Source: Sphingobium boeckii
GTDB lineage: Bacteria > Pseudomonadota > Alphaproteobacteria > Sphingomonadales > Sphingomonadaceae
DNA length: 64,000 nucleotides
NCBI RefSeq assembly: GCF_014199215.1
Contig: NZ_JACIJC010000002.1
Location: 372,001-436,000, forward strand
Direction of reading: 5' to 3'
Positions 8,458 through 17,000 of the stretch are shown one piece after another (the first letter of the stretch is position 1; each line of letters begins with the position of its first letter). The notes beneath the pieces were generated by a model, which made no database searches, was not told the origin of the DNA, and worked only from the letters and a program-made list of their open reading frames with translations. A program made the position numbers and the translations under genes.

Positions 8458-9495
8458 ATGCATTTTCTCGATCAAGCTAAAGTCTTTCTCAAATCCGGAT
8501 CGGGCGGCCCCGGTGCCGTCAGCTTCCGCCGTGAGAAATATGAAGAATATGGCGGACCCAATGGCGGCAACGGCGGCAAGGGCGGCGATATCGTGTTCGA
8601 AGCCATTCCGGGGCTGAACACGCTCATCGATTTCCGCTACACCCAGCATTTCAAGGCACCGCGCGGCAAGGGCGGCGCAGGATCCAACCGCACAGGTGCT
8701 GGCGGCAACGATCTTGTGATCCGCGTGCCGATCGGCACGCAGGTTCTGTCGGAAGATAAGGAAGAAATCCTAGCGGATTTCACCGAGGCTGGTGAACAGG
8801 TGGTTTTCATGCGCGGTGGCGATGGCGGCCGGGGCAATGCGAGCTACAAGACGTCCACCAATCGTGCCCCGCGCCAGCATGGCACCGGCTGGCCCGGCGA
8901 GGAAATGTGGGTCTGGCTGCGGCTGAAGCTGCTCGCAGACGCCGGCTTGGTCGGCTTGCCCAATGCCGGCAAGTCCACCTTCATCAATGCGGTGACCAAT
9001 GCGAAGGCCAAGGTGGGCGATTATCCGTTCACCACCACGCGCCCGCAATTGGGCGTGGTCAGCCACAAGGAACGCGAATTCGTGGTTGCCGACATCCCCG
9101 GCCTGATCGAAGGCGCGGCCGAGGGCGCTGGCATTGGCGACCGCTTTCTCGGCCATATCGAACGCTGCCAGGTGCTCCTCCATCTGGTCGATGCCAATGG
9201 CGATGATCCTGCCGAGGCCTATCGCATCGTGCGCGGCGAATTGGAGAATTATGGCGCGGGCCTGACCGACAAGATCGAAATCATCGCGCTCAACAAGGTC
9301 GATCTGCTCGATGCGGAGTTGAAGGAAGCGCTTATGGCCGAATTGGCCGAAGAAAGCGGCGCTGAAGTGCTCCCGCTCTCCGGTGCGACGGGTGAAGGCC
9401 TGGAAGCCGTGCTGGATCGCCTGATCAATGCGATCGTGCCGCCCGAAGTGAAGAAGAAGGAGGATGATGGGGGCGCTGAATGGTCGCCGATCTGA
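8458..9495 (+). CDS. obgE: GTPase Obg/CgtA
   Basis: 345 residues. N-terminal glycine-rich OBG fold (FLDQAKVFLKSGSGGPGAVSFRREK, then GGPNGGNGGKGGD) covers roughly residues 1-158. The G domain follows: G1 GLPNAGKST, G3 DIPGLIEGA, G4 NKVDLLD, G5-like SGATGEG. Obg is an essential ribosome-associated GTPase tied to 50S assembly and stress signalling. The C-terminus is a short charged tail (PPEVKKKEDDGG). Its end overlaps the proB start by 16 bases, indicating an operon. Confidence 0.97.
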   Translation: MHFLDQAKVFLKSGSGGPGAVSFRREKYEEYGGPNGGNGGKGGDIVFEAIPGLNTLIDFRYTQHFKAPRGKGGAGSNRTGAGGNDLVIRVPIGTQVLSEDKEEILADFTEAGEQVVFMRGGDGGRGNASYKTSTNRAPRQHGTGWPGEEMWVWLRLKLLADAGLVGLPNAGKSTFINAVTNAKAKVGDYPFTTTRPQLGVVSHKEREFVVADIPGLIEGAAEGAGIGDRFLGHIERCQVLLHLVDANGDDPAEAYRIVRGELENYGAGLTDKIEIIALNKVDLLDAELKEALMAELAEESGAEVLPLSGATGEGLEAVLDRLINAIVPPEVKKKEDDGGAEWSPI

Positions 9496-10610
9496 GCCCC
9501 TTCTCCCCTGCGCATTGCCCGCGCCTTGTCGTCAAGGTCGGCTCCTCGCTGCTTGTGAACGAAGAAGGTGCGATCAAGCGCAACTGGCTGGTCACGCTGG
9601 TCGAGGATATCGCCACGGCGCACCGCGCGGGCCAGCAGATCGCCATCGTCTCCTCCGGCGCGATTGCGCTGGGTGCCCGCCGCCTGAAACTGCCCAAGGG
9701 CGGACGCGCCTGCCTTGAAGATGCGCAGGCCGCCGCTGCCACCGGGCAAATTGCGCTATCGCAGATCTGGGCGGACCTGCTCGCCGCGCATGGTGTGATC
9801 GCCGCACAGATATTGGTGACGCTGGACGATCTGGAGGATCGCCGTCGCTATCTGAACGCCAGCGCCACGCTGGACCGGTTGATGGGCCTCAAGGTCATTC
9901 CGGTGATCAACGAGAATGACAGCGTGGCCACCGCCGAAATCCGCTTTGGCGATAATGACCGGCTCGCCGCGCGCGTGGCCCAGGCCGCAGGCGCGCAGGG
10001 CGTGATCCTGCTCTCCGATGTGGACGGCCTTTACACCGACAATCCCGGCCGCAACCCTGATGCGCAGCTTATCGAGCGCGTCGACAAGGTGGACGCCGCC
10101 ATCATGGCGATGGCCGATGGCGGCACGGCATCCGGCATGGGATCCGGCGGCATGACGTCAAAGCTGGAAGCCGCGCGCATCGCCAATGCGGCAGGGAGCA
10201 CGCTTGCCATCGTCTCCGGCCTGCACGAAAATCCGCTCTCCCGCTTCATTACGACCGGCCGGGGGACGGTGTTCGTGCCCGAAAAGGCGGCGCGCGCGCG
10301 CAAGGCCTGGCTGGCAGGACGGTTGAGCGTAAAAGGCACGGTGCAAATCGATTCCGGCGCGGCCAAGGCACTTGCCGACGGCAAAAGCCTGCTGCCGGCG
10401 GGCGCGACAGGCGTGTCAGGCACGTTTCAACGCGGCGACGTGATCAACGTGCTCGGCGCGGACGGCACCGTGATTGCGCGTGGCCTGGCCGAATATGACA
10501 GCGCGGAATCGGCGCTGATCGCGGGCAAGCGCAGTGATGCTCTGGCAGAAGTGCTTGGATACGCCCCGCGTTCGGCGCTCATTCACCGCGATCATCTGGT
10601 CATATTGTGA
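9480..10610 (+). CDS. proB: Glutamate 5-kinase
   Basis: 376 residues. The amino-acid kinase domain shows LVVKVGSSLLVN, SSGAIALGARRL, INENDSV and DNDRLAARVAQAA, then GTASGMGSGGMTSKLEAARIA, all ProB signatures. The C-terminal third (from about residue 280) is a PUA domain, as in E. coli ProB. It catalyses the first step of proline synthesis. The start overlaps the end of obgE and the stop overlaps the next gene by 4 bases (GTGA), so it lies within a tightly packed operon. Confidence 0.96.
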   Translation: MVADLSPFSPAHCPRLVVKVGSSLLVNEEGAIKRNWLVTLVEDIATAHRAGQQIAIVSSGAIALGARRLKLPKGGRACLEDAQAAAATGQIALSQIWADLLAAHGVIAAQILVTLDDLEDRRRYLNASATLDRLMGLKVIPVINENDSVATAEIRFGDNDRLAARVAQAAGAQGVILLSDVDGLYTDNPGRNPDAQLIERVDKVDAAIMAMADGGTASGMGSGGMTSKLEAARIANAAGSTLAIVSGLHENPLSRFITTGRGTVFVPEKAARARKAWLAGRLSVKGTVQIDSGAAKALADGKSLLPAGATGVSGTFQRGDVINVLGADGTVIARGLAEYDSAESALIAGKRSDALAEVLGYAPRSALIHRDHLVIL

Positions 10611-11518
10611 CCGTGCTCGCGATCACCGGCGCGACGGGCTTCGTCGGCAAGACGGTGATGCGGATCGCGCTCGACAAGGGATTTTCGATCCGCGCGCTCA
10701 CACGCCGCCCGCAGGAGGCCCGCGCCGGTGTCGTTTGGGTGGAGGGCGCGCTCGACAATCCAGAGGCGCTCGATGAACTCGTGCGTGGCAGCCAGGCGGT
10801 GATCCACATAGCGGGTGTTGTGAATGCGCCCGATCGCGCCGGTTTCGCAGCAGGCAATATCGACGGTACGACAGCGGTCACCGAAGCCGCGGAAGCGGCG
10901 GGCATCCACCGCTTTATCCATGTCTCATCGCTTTCAGCGCGCGAACCAGCGCTATCCACCTATGGCTGGTCCAAGGCGGGTGCCGAAGCGGCCGTGATCG
11001 CCAGCGCGCTGGAATGGACGATGGTGCGCCCGCCTGCGATTTACGGCCCTGCCGATACCGAGATGCTGGATATGTTCCGCATGGCGCGGCGCGGCCTGGT
11101 GCTGCTCCCCCCGCCCGGCCGGCTGTCTGTCATCGAAGTCAGCGATCTCGCGCGTCTGCTGCTCGCTCTGGTGCCGGATCGCAGCACGATCGGGCGGATT
11201 TACGAAGCCGACGACGGCACTGAAAATGGCTGGAGTCATCGGGGCTTTGCGCAAGCGCTGGGCGCGGCGGTCGGCAAGCGCGTCGCGACCTTCGCCACGC
11301 CCAAGGCCCTGCTGAAATTCGCATCCCGCCTGGATCGTCTCGCGCGTCGTTCGAAAGCGAAGTTGACGGCGGATCGAGTGGACTATTTCTGCCATCCCGA
11401 TTGGGTGGTCGATTCCGCCAAGCGCCCACCCGCCGATGTGTGGCAGCCGCAGATCAATACGCGCGCAGGCCTGAAAGCGACAGCCGCATGGTATCGCCGC
11501 AAAGGCTGGATGGGCTGA
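10607..11518 (+). CDS. NAD-dependent epimerase/dehydratase (extended SDR), candidate ceramide reductase CerR
   Basis: 303 residues with a Rossmann start TVLAITGATGFVGK (GxxGxxG at 8-14) and the SDR catalytic set S107/S108, Y119 and K123 (STYGWSK). GTG start overlapping the proB stop. In Caulobacter the keto-sphingolipid reductase CerR is an SDR of this 'epimerase/dehydratase' class encoded beside spt (established knowledge, from memory). Here the gene lies 1 kb upstream of the acp-spt pair, so I infer the same role: reduction of the 3-keto group of the N-acylated intermediate. A generic nucleotide-sugar or NADH-ubiquinone-subunit-like SDR is the alternative. The family is sure, the substrate is inferred. 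Confidence 0.8.
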   Translation: MTVLAITGATGFVGKTVMRIALDKGFSIRALTRRPQEARAGVVWVEGALDNPEALDELVRGSQAVIHIAGVVNAPDRAGFAAGNIDGTTAVTEAAEAAGIHRFIHVSSLSAREPALSTYGWSKAGAEAAVIASALEWTMVRPPAIYGPADTEMLDMFRMARRGLVLLPPPGRLSVIEVSDLARLLLALVPDRSTIGRIYEADDGTENGWSHRGFAQALGAAVGKRVATFATPKALLKFASRLDRLARRSKAKLTADRVDYFCHPDWVVDSAKRPPADVWQPQINTRAGLKATAAWYRRKGWMG

Positions 11519-11520
11519 AG

Positions 11521-11545
11521 GGAACAATTCGTTCCTATAGCGGTT
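11521..11545 (+). promoter_or_regulatory. Candidate EcfG-type (general stress) promoter
   Basis: GGAAC at 11521-11525, 16 bases, then GGTT at 11542-11545, one mismatch from the alphaproteobacterial EcfG consensus GGAAC-N16/17-CGTT. It lies directly upstream of the glycine-zipper gene. The first half is also palindromic (GGAACAATTCGTTCC), so a repressor site is an alternative reading. Confidence 0.35.
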
Positions 11546-11578
11546 CAATCAGCTTGAACATTGATGGGAGCGAGAGAG

Positions 11579-11917
11579 ATGAAATTCGCAAAACCCGCCG
11601 CAGCGTTGTTGTCCCTTGGGCTCATCCTGCAACCGGCTATGGCCGCCAAGCTGAGCAGCAAGGAAAAAGCGCGGGTTGCGCGCGCCGAACCGCGCGACCG
11701 CGATGACGTCCGCTATTGCCTGCTGGAGCGCAAGAAAGGCAGCAAGAAGGGCACGATCATCGGCGCGGCCGGCGGCGCGGGCGTTGGTCTTGTTGCAGGC
11801 GGAAATCTTGGCGAAACAGCACTGGCAGCAGGCGTTGGCGCACTGGCCGGAAATCAGATCGGCGGCGGCAGCGCGACCGACAAGACATGCGACCGGGTGC
11901 TCGACAGAAACAAGTGA
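11579..11917 (+). CDS. Exported glycine-zipper protein
   Basis: 112 residues from the ATG at 11579, which has a good ribosome site (GGGAGCGAGAG) and starts a signal peptide MKFAKPAAALLSLGLILQPA cleaved near MAAK. The middle carries Gly/Ala repeats GTIIGAAGGAGVGLVAGG and AGVGALAGNQIGGG, a glycine-zipper that usually inserts in or spans the outer membrane (compare OsmB/Rick_17kDa-like proteins). Two cysteines flank the zipper (YCLLERKK and KTCDRV). Possibly stress-regulated given the promoter-like sequence upstream. Confidence 0.75.
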   Translation: MKFAKPAAALLSLGLILQPAMAAKLSSKEKARVARAEPRDRDDVRYCLLERKKGSKKGTIIGAAGGAGVGLVAGGNLGETALAAGVGALAGNQIGGGSATDKTCDRVLDRNK

Positions 11918-11924
11918 GCTCCGA

Positions 11925-12464
11925 TCAGATGATGCGACTTTGCTGGGCTACGAAGCTCAGGAAGGTCAGCACCAGCCCGATCAGGAACGTCCGATAGGCG
12001 AGGCCGAGATATTTGTATTTCTTGTTCTGAAGCACCTGACCATTTTGATAGATGTCGCGCAGCATCGTGCGAAACACGGTTTCGTCGGCATGGAGACGCT
12101 CCAGCACGCTCTCTGCAAATTCCTCTTCGGCCATTTGCGTGAAGACGCCGAAGAACAGCAGGTTGGGATTGCCGGGTGCTTTGCCCTTGATTGATGGCAG
12201 CACGGCGAACACCGCGAGCATGGCCGACAGAAACGAAAAAAGGGCCAGGACGGATAGTGGCAGCGAAAATCCCCCGCTGCGCGCCTGCCCCACCGAAATA
12301 CTAAAGACAACAAATGTCGCGCCCATCAGGATGCTCGCCTTCTGATCTGCCATCTGGCTGAGCGAAACATTGATCTGCTGGGCGGTCCGCACCAGATGGA
12401 TCGCGTGCGGTGAAAACGACAGCGCTGCCGGGTTCTCGCTGATTTTGTTCGGTTCTTCCGCCAT
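11925..12464 (-). CDS. Pycsar-effector-like (PycTM/DUF5706) membrane protein, stand-alone
   Basis: 179 residues with three transmembrane segments (about 44-59, 68-89, 153-173). Helix 1 is preceded by the signature VRTAQQINVSLSQMADQKAS, which fits the 'AD.KAs.ll' pattern of the DUF5706/PycTM family. The C-terminal part NGQVLQNKKYKYLGLAYR fits the family's conserved 'KY..l..a' segment before the last helix. PycTM proteins are membrane effectors activated by cyclic pyrimidine nucleotides in Pycsar phage defence, but many homologues lie outside such operons. No uridylate/cytidylate cyclase is adjacent. Alternative: a housekeeping membrane protein of the same fold. Confidence 0.7.
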   Translation of the reverse strand: MAEEPNKISENPAALSFSPHAIHLVRTAQQINVSLSQMADQKASILMGATFVVFSISVGQARSGGFSLPLSVLALFSFLSAMLAVFAVLPSIKGKAPGNPNLLFFGVFTQMAEEEFAESVLERLHADETVFRTMLRDIYQNGQVLQNKKYKYLGLAYRTFLIGLVLTFLSFVAQQSRII

Positions 12465-12569
12465 CCGGCGGATATGCCACGACCCGCCTGCCCTTTACAA
12501 GCACGGGTGATGCCGCCTTTGTGCCGCAATCCTTTGGCAATCCCCGATGCCAGCGGCTAAGGACCGGAC

Positions 12570-12812
12570 ATGACAGACAGACAATCCATTTACGACATCA
12601 TCGCGGCGCAGATCGAACCCTTCAACAAAAAGGGCGTCGCGCTGACCGAAACCACCACCTTCGCGGGCGATCTCGAATGGGACAGCCTCACCGTGATGGA
12701 TTTCGTCGCCGCGATCGAGGATGAATTCGACATCATCATCACCATGAATATGCAGGCCGAGATCGAAAGCGTCGGCCAGCTTGTCGATGCCGTGGGCAAA
12801 TTGAAAGGCTGA
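12570..12812 (+). CDS. Acyl carrier protein dedicated to serine palmitoyltransferase
   Basis: 80 residues, acidic, with LEWDSLTVMDFVAAIEDEF: the serine of DSL is the phosphopantetheine site. The gene is followed by serine palmitoyltransferase, an arrangement known from Caulobacter and sphingomonads, where an ACP next to spt supplies the acyl thioester. It is clearly not the fatty-acid-synthesis AcpP, whose sequence is very different (DSLDTVEL). A 120-base gap holding a palindromic repeat separates it from spt, unlike the tight spacing elsewhere in the region. Confidence 0.88.
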   Translation: MTDRQSIYDIIAAQIEPFNKKGVALTETTTFAGDLEWDSLTVMDFVAAIEDEFDIIITMNMQAEIESVGQLVDAVGKLKG

Positions 12813-12821
12813 CACTCGTTT

Positions 12822-12907
12822 GTCATTCCCGCGAAAGCGGGAACCCAGCTTCTTCTTCTCCCGGATATCTCATGCAAAAGCGGGCTTCCCGCGTGCGCGG
12901 GAATGAC
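12822..12907. repeat. Palindromic intergenic repeat, family A (copy 1)
   Basis: Outer arms GTCATTCCCGCGAA and GCGCGGGAATGAC flank inner arms containing AGCGGG/CCCGC. The same layout occurs at 27451-27551 and 37479-37562. This copy sits between the acp and spt genes and is the most degenerate of the three. Confidence 0.75.
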
Positions 12908-12932
12908 GGATAAGGGTTTTAGGAACCGACCA

Positions 12933-14135
12933 ATGACCGATCTTTTCTCCAAATTCGATCCCCTGATCCAGCAGCGCGAGGATCTGCTCGCCACTGGGGT
13001 GAAGGATCCTTTCAGTCTGGTGATGGAGGAAGTGAAGTCCCCCACGGTGGCTGTGTGCAACGGCAAGGAGACGATCCTGCTCGGCACCTATAATTATATG
13101 GGGATGACTTTCGATCCCGACGTGATCGCCGCGGGCAAGGATGCGCTGGACAGGTTCGGCGCCGGCACCACGGGCAGCCGTGTTCTGAATGGCACCTACC
13201 AGGGCCATAGGGATTGCGAAGAGGCGCTGAAGGAATTCTATGGCATGGATCACGCCATGGTCTTTTCTACGGGATATCAGGCCAATCTCGGCATCATCTC
13301 CACCATCGCCGGCAAGGATGATTATGTCATCCTCGATATAGACAGTCACGCCAGCATCTATGACGGCTGCGCGCTCGGCAATGCGCAGATCGTTGCTTTC
13401 CGCCACAATGATGTCGAAGCGCTCGAAAAGCGGCTGAAGCGCCTGCCGTCCGAAGCCGGCAAGCTGGTTGTGCTGGAGGGCGTCTATTCCATGCTTGGCG
13501 ATATCGCGCCGCTAAAGGAAATGATCCGCGTTTCCAAGGAAGCCGGCGCGATGGTGCTGGTGGACGAGGCGCATTCCATGGGTTTCATGGGGCCGAACGG
13601 CCGCGGTGTGGCAGAGGATCAGGGCGTGCTGGACGATGTGGATTTCGTCATCGGCACTTTTTCCAAGAGCGTGGGCACGGTCGGCGGCTTCTGCGTATCC
13701 AACCATCCCAAATTCGAGATTCTGAGGCTGGTGTGTCGCCCCTATGTGTTCACCGCGTCGCTGCCGCCCAGCGTGGTCGCCACGGCGGCCACATCGATCC
13801 GCAAGCTGATGCACGGCGGCGATAAGCGCGCGCATCTCTGGGAAAATTCGAAGCGCCTGCACAAGGGGCTGAAGGATCTGGGTTTCACGCTGGGCACTGA
13901 AACCCCGCAATCGGCGATCATCGCGGTGATCATGCCCGATCTGGAAAAGGGCGCCGCGATGTGGGAAGCGCTGCTGAGCGAGGGGCTTTACGTCAATCTG
14001 GCTCGGCCGCCCGCAACGCCGGCGAATATGACGCTGCTGCGCTGCTCGCTCTGCGCCGAGCATAGCGCCGCGCAGGTGGAGCAGATCCTTGGCATGTTCG
14101 CAGCGGCCGGCCGCGCCGTGGGGTGCATCAGCTAG
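12933..14135 (+). CDS. spt: Serine palmitoyltransferase (alpha-oxoamine synthase)
   Basis: 400 residues of the PLP-dependent alpha-oxoamine synthase family. Key residues: H139 in DSHASIYDG stacks on PLP, D211 and H214 in DEAHSMGF, and the Schiff-base lysine K245 in GTFSKSVGTVGGF. Long stretches such as TILLGTYNYMGMTFDPDVIA and RPYVFTASLPPSVVATA match, from memory, the structurally studied Sphingomonas paucimobilis enzyme almost residue for residue. It condenses L-serine with a long-chain acyl thioester to 3-ketodihydrosphingosine. ATG at 12933 is chosen since SPT homology (LFSKFDPLI) starts there; an in-frame ATG at 12903 lies within the repeat. Confidence 0.96.
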   Translation: MTDLFSKFDPLIQQREDLLATGVKDPFSLVMEEVKSPTVAVCNGKETILLGTYNYMGMTFDPDVIAAGKDALDRFGAGTTGSRVLNGTYQGHRDCEEALKEFYGMDHAMVFSTGYQANLGIISTIAGKDDYVILDIDSHASIYDGCALGNAQIVAFRHNDVEALEKRLKRLPSEAGKLVVLEGVYSMLGDIAPLKEMIRVSKEAGAMVLVDEAHSMGFMGPNGRGVAEDQGVLDDVDFVIGTFSKSVGTVGGFCVSNHPKFEILRLVCRPYVFTASLPPSVVATAATSIRKLMHGGDKRAHLWENSKRLHKGLKDLGFTLGTETPQSAIIAVIMPDLEKGAAMWEALLSEGLYVNLARPPATPANMTLLRCSLCAEHSAAQVEQILGMFAAAGRAVGCIS

Positions 14136-14176
14136 GTCGACGTGGCACTTTCGCCGATTCATCGCTTTTAATAAAG

Positions 14177-16186
14177 ATGGGCCAGATGGCGGTGGTGGAT
14201 CCTGATGACGAGGCCGAAGACGGTCTGACGTCTGGCTGGCAACGCGGGCTGGGCTGGATCGCTGCGGCCTGCGTTCTGGTGGCCCTGATCGCGCTGATCG
14301 CCATGCTGGGATTTTCGAGTCAGCAGCGCGATGATGCGCTCAAATGGCAGCGGCACAGTTTCGAAGTGATGGTCGCTGTGCGCTCGATCGAAGGGCAGAT
14401 GGCGCTGTCCGAAGCGACGCTCGGTCGGGCGGTCATTTCATCCGAAAAGAAAACCGCGCGTTCCTTTTATGATGAATGGCGCCGCGCTGACGCCATGATC
14501 AGCGGCCTGCAAAGACTGACCGCCGCGGATGCCGAGCAAGCCGCGCTCGTCGGCGATCTCCGCCGCGTGTTTGACGAACGCGGCAAGGCGCTAAACAATG
14601 CCGCGCTTTACCTGAACTACGGGCAGAATGTGAACGCCCTCTCTGCGCTTCATGCCGCGGGCCTGGAAAATCACGTCGCCCGCATCAAGGCGATTTTTCG
14701 TGAGATGGTCGCCAACGAACAGGCCACGCTCACCGAGCGCTCAGGCAAGGCGCAGGGGCTGATGGATCAGGCCAATACGCTGACGACCACATTGGCGGTT
14801 CTCGGACTGCTGGTGGTCATCGGTGCCATCGGGCTTGGATGGGCTGCGATCGAGGCGCAGGCCCAGCGCCGGCGCGCGCGCGCCACAGCCGACCAGGAAA
14901 CGCTGCGGGCCGAATTTCTGGAAGCCGCGGTGGCGGAGCGCACTTCCGAATTGCGCGATGCCAACGCCAGCCTGCTCGCCGAAGCTGCTGAGCGCGAACA
15001 TGCCGAGGCTCAGCTTCGCCAGATCCAGAAGATGGAAGCCGTGGGCCAGCTCACTGGTGGCATAGCGCATGATTTCAATAATATGCTGGCGGTTGTTGTC
15101 GGCGGACTTGAGTTGGCGAAACGCAAGATCGCTGCGAAATCGGGCGATGTGGAGCGCCATATCGACAATGCCATGGAGGGCGCGAACCGCGCGGCAGCGC
15201 TCACCCGGCGGTTGCTCGCCTTTGCCCGCGCCGAACCTTTGTTGCCGCAGGGCATGTGCCCGGATGCGCTGGTGCGCGGCATGACCGATCTGATGGACCG
15301 CACATTGGGCGAACGCATCAAGGTGGAGATCATCAGCCCCACCGATCCCTGGCAGATATGGGTTGATCGGCATCAGCTTGAAAATGCGATTCTCAACCTG
15401 GCGGTCAACGCGCGTGACGCGATGGAGAATGACGGGGTTTTGACGATCCGGACGGGCAACGCCACCCTCGCCGCCGACGAGATCGGCGAATCCGTGGCGG
15501 GCGATTATGTTCGTATCGACGTGAGCGACACCGGTGCCGGCATGTCTCAGGATGTGCTGGAGCGCGTGTTCGAGCCGTTTTTCACCACCAAGCCGATCGG
15601 CAAGGGCACTGGCCTGGGCCTCAGCCAGATTTTCGGCTTCGTGCGCCAATCGGGCGGCGAAATCGCGATCGCGTCGGTCGAGGGCGAAGGCACCACCGTC
15701 TCGCTATTTCTCCCGCGGCATAAGGCCGAACATGCCGAGAATGCCGGGGGAAAATCGCCGGAAGCCTCGGGCCACGCCCCCGGTGTCGATGTGGCGGGTC
15801 TGGTCGCATTGATCGTGGAGGATGATCCCCGCGTGCGCGCGTCAACGGCGGCTGCAGTGACGGAATTGGGGTTTACAGCGCTGACCGCGGACTCCGCCGA
15901 CGCTGCCATCGCACTGCTGGGTGAAGGCCATAGCGTCGATATCATCGTCACCGACGTGTTGATGTCCGGGATGACGGGGCCGGAGATGATCGCGCAGATC
16001 AGCGATGACCATCCGGAGATCGCGGTGCTGTTCGTGACCGGCTACGCGGCCGAGGTTGACGATGCGCAGGCATTTCGTGGGCATGGCGTGCTGCGCAAGC
16101 CCTTCACCATCGCGATCCTCGAAACCGCGATGCACGCCGCCCTCAGCGCACGGCCCCGCGCGCCAGCAGCCTTGGCAGCAGAGTAA
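14177..16186 (+). CDS. Membrane hybrid sensor histidine kinase
   Basis: About 669 residues. TM1 near 27-46, a periplasmic helical sensor region (CHASE3-like), and TM2 near 200-224. A coiled-coil linker (RTSELRDANASLLAEAAERE) leads to HisKA with H298 in GGIAHDFNNML, an HATPase with NLAVNARDAM, DTGAGM and GKGTGLGLSQ, then a receiver domain with acidic pair D549/D550, phospho-acceptor D593 (VTDVLMSGMTG) and K641 (LRKPF). Start is uncertain: ATG at 14177 or 14186, or a GTG at 14123 overlapping spt. Located right after spt on the same strand. No partner regulator is adjacent. The last 44 bases overlap the convergent gene's 3' end. Confidence 0.88.
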   Translation: MGQMAVVDPDDEAEDGLTSGWQRGLGWIAAACVLVALIALIAMLGFSSQQRDDALKWQRHSFEVMVAVRSIEGQMALSEATLGRAVISSEKKTARSFYDEWRRADAMISGLQRLTAADAEQAALVGDLRRVFDERGKALNNAALYLNYGQNVNALSALHAAGLENHVARIKAIFREMVANEQATLTERSGKAQGLMDQANTLTTTLAVLGLLVVIGAIGLGWAAIEAQAQRRRARATADQETLRAEFLEAAVAERTSELRDANASLLAEAAEREHAEAQLRQIQKMEAVGQLTGGIAHDFNNMLAVVVGGLELAKRKIAAKSGDVERHIDNAMEGANRAAALTRRLLAFARAEPLLPQGMCPDALVRGMTDLMDRTLGERIKVEIISPTDPWQIWVDRHQLENAILNLAVNARDAMENDGVLTIRTGNATLAADEIGESVAGDYVRIDVSDTGAGMSQDVLERVFEPFFTTKPIGKGTGLGLSQIFGFVRQSGGEIAIASVEGEGTTVSLFLPRHKAEHAENAGGKSPEASGHAPGVDVAGLVALIVEDDPRVRASTAAAVTELGFTALTADSADAAIALLGEGHSVDIIVTDVLMSGMTGPEMIAQISDDHPEIAVLFVTGYAAEVDDAQAFRGHGVLRKPFTIAILETAMHAALSARPRAPAALAAE

Positions 16187-17000
16187 GCGCGCCCAGGATC
16201 GGAAACCGCCGCTGCCACGGGCGGATCGCGATCTGCGTGCCCGCATGGCGATTGATCTTCCACGCTAGATAATCGATCCCGCCAGCAAAGGTCAGGCTCG
16301 CCTTGGCCAGACGCACCAGCGTAAGCCATTTGCCATTGCGGCGCAGTGCGCGCCATTTGCGATCGAGTCCCGGTGCTTGCGCATCAGGGATCAATGCGCC
16401 CAGGCGGCGATAATGTTCCGGATCGAAGTCCACGATCGATTCCGGACGCCCGCCGCGTTCCGCCCGCAATTCGGCACCATAAGTGAGCGTAAAGCCGCGC
16501 CGCCAGCGATCGAGAGGATCGGAATCCGCCTGCGCCGGGGTCAGCGCTAGCAACGTGGTCGGTGCCAGCGCGATCGCCTCGGCGGCATGGCTTCGCGCGG
16601 CGTGATCGGCTGCCCACACCAGCCGGGACGGTTGCGCAAATCGTGCCCAGACGGAGACCGTGCTGGCGTCGGGTCCGCACAGCGAGCGGAAATCCGCTTC
16701 GCTCAGCACCGCATATTTGGCGACCAACCCCTTATATTCAAAAGGAAAAACATTGGGTGGTACCAGCCGGTTGGCGGTGGCCAGCCAGCTTTTGCCATAG
16801 GCCGCGCCATAGTCGGACACGATCAGGTAGAAATCGAGCATCAGCCCGTCGAGTTCAGCCGTCCGCAGACAGGAACCGTAGAACAGCACCGTGCGTGACG
16901 CCGCGCCATATTGGGCCGCGAGCGCCGCCGCCATGGCGGTGACGCGCGGATCGACCGGAGCCGAGAGGCCCGCCGCGATCAGATCCTGGACGGGGGTCAC
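16143..17000 (-). CDS. Nucleotidyltransferase-like protein in sphingolipid cluster
   Basis: 285 residues; near the N-terminus VLFYGSCLRTAELDGLMLDFYLIV resembles a nucleotidyltransferase motif: GS at 42-43, then D51 and D56. It departs from the usual GS..R..SD.D pattern, since only one acid sits in the hydrophobic strand, so activity is uncertain. GTG start overlaps the kinase gene stop (GTGA), so both are co-translated. In Caulobacter a phosphoglycerate cytidylyltransferase (CpgD) has been described for ceramide head-group synthesis; whether this is its counterpart is inference from context only. Confidence 0.7.
   Translation of the reverse strand: MTPVQDLIAAGLSAPVDPRVTAMAAALAAQYGAASRTVLFYGSCLRTAELDGLMLDFYLIVSDYGAAYGKSWLATANRLVPPNVFPFEYKGLVAKYAVLSEADFRSLCGPDASTVSVWARFAQPSRLVWAADHAARSHAAEAIALAPTTLLALTPAQADSDPLDRWRRGFTLTYGAELRAERGGRPESIVDFDPEHYRRLGALIPDAQAPGLDRKWRALRRNGKWLTLVRLAKASLTFAGGIDYLAWKINRHAGTQIAIRPWQRRFPILGALTLLPRLLARGAVR

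Noticed and set aside
14123-14176. GTG at 14123 as start of the hybrid kinase
   Set aside because: It would overlap spt by 13 bases and add a non-hydrophobic 18-residue leader without ribosome site; ATG 14177 or 14186 is more plausible, though not certain.
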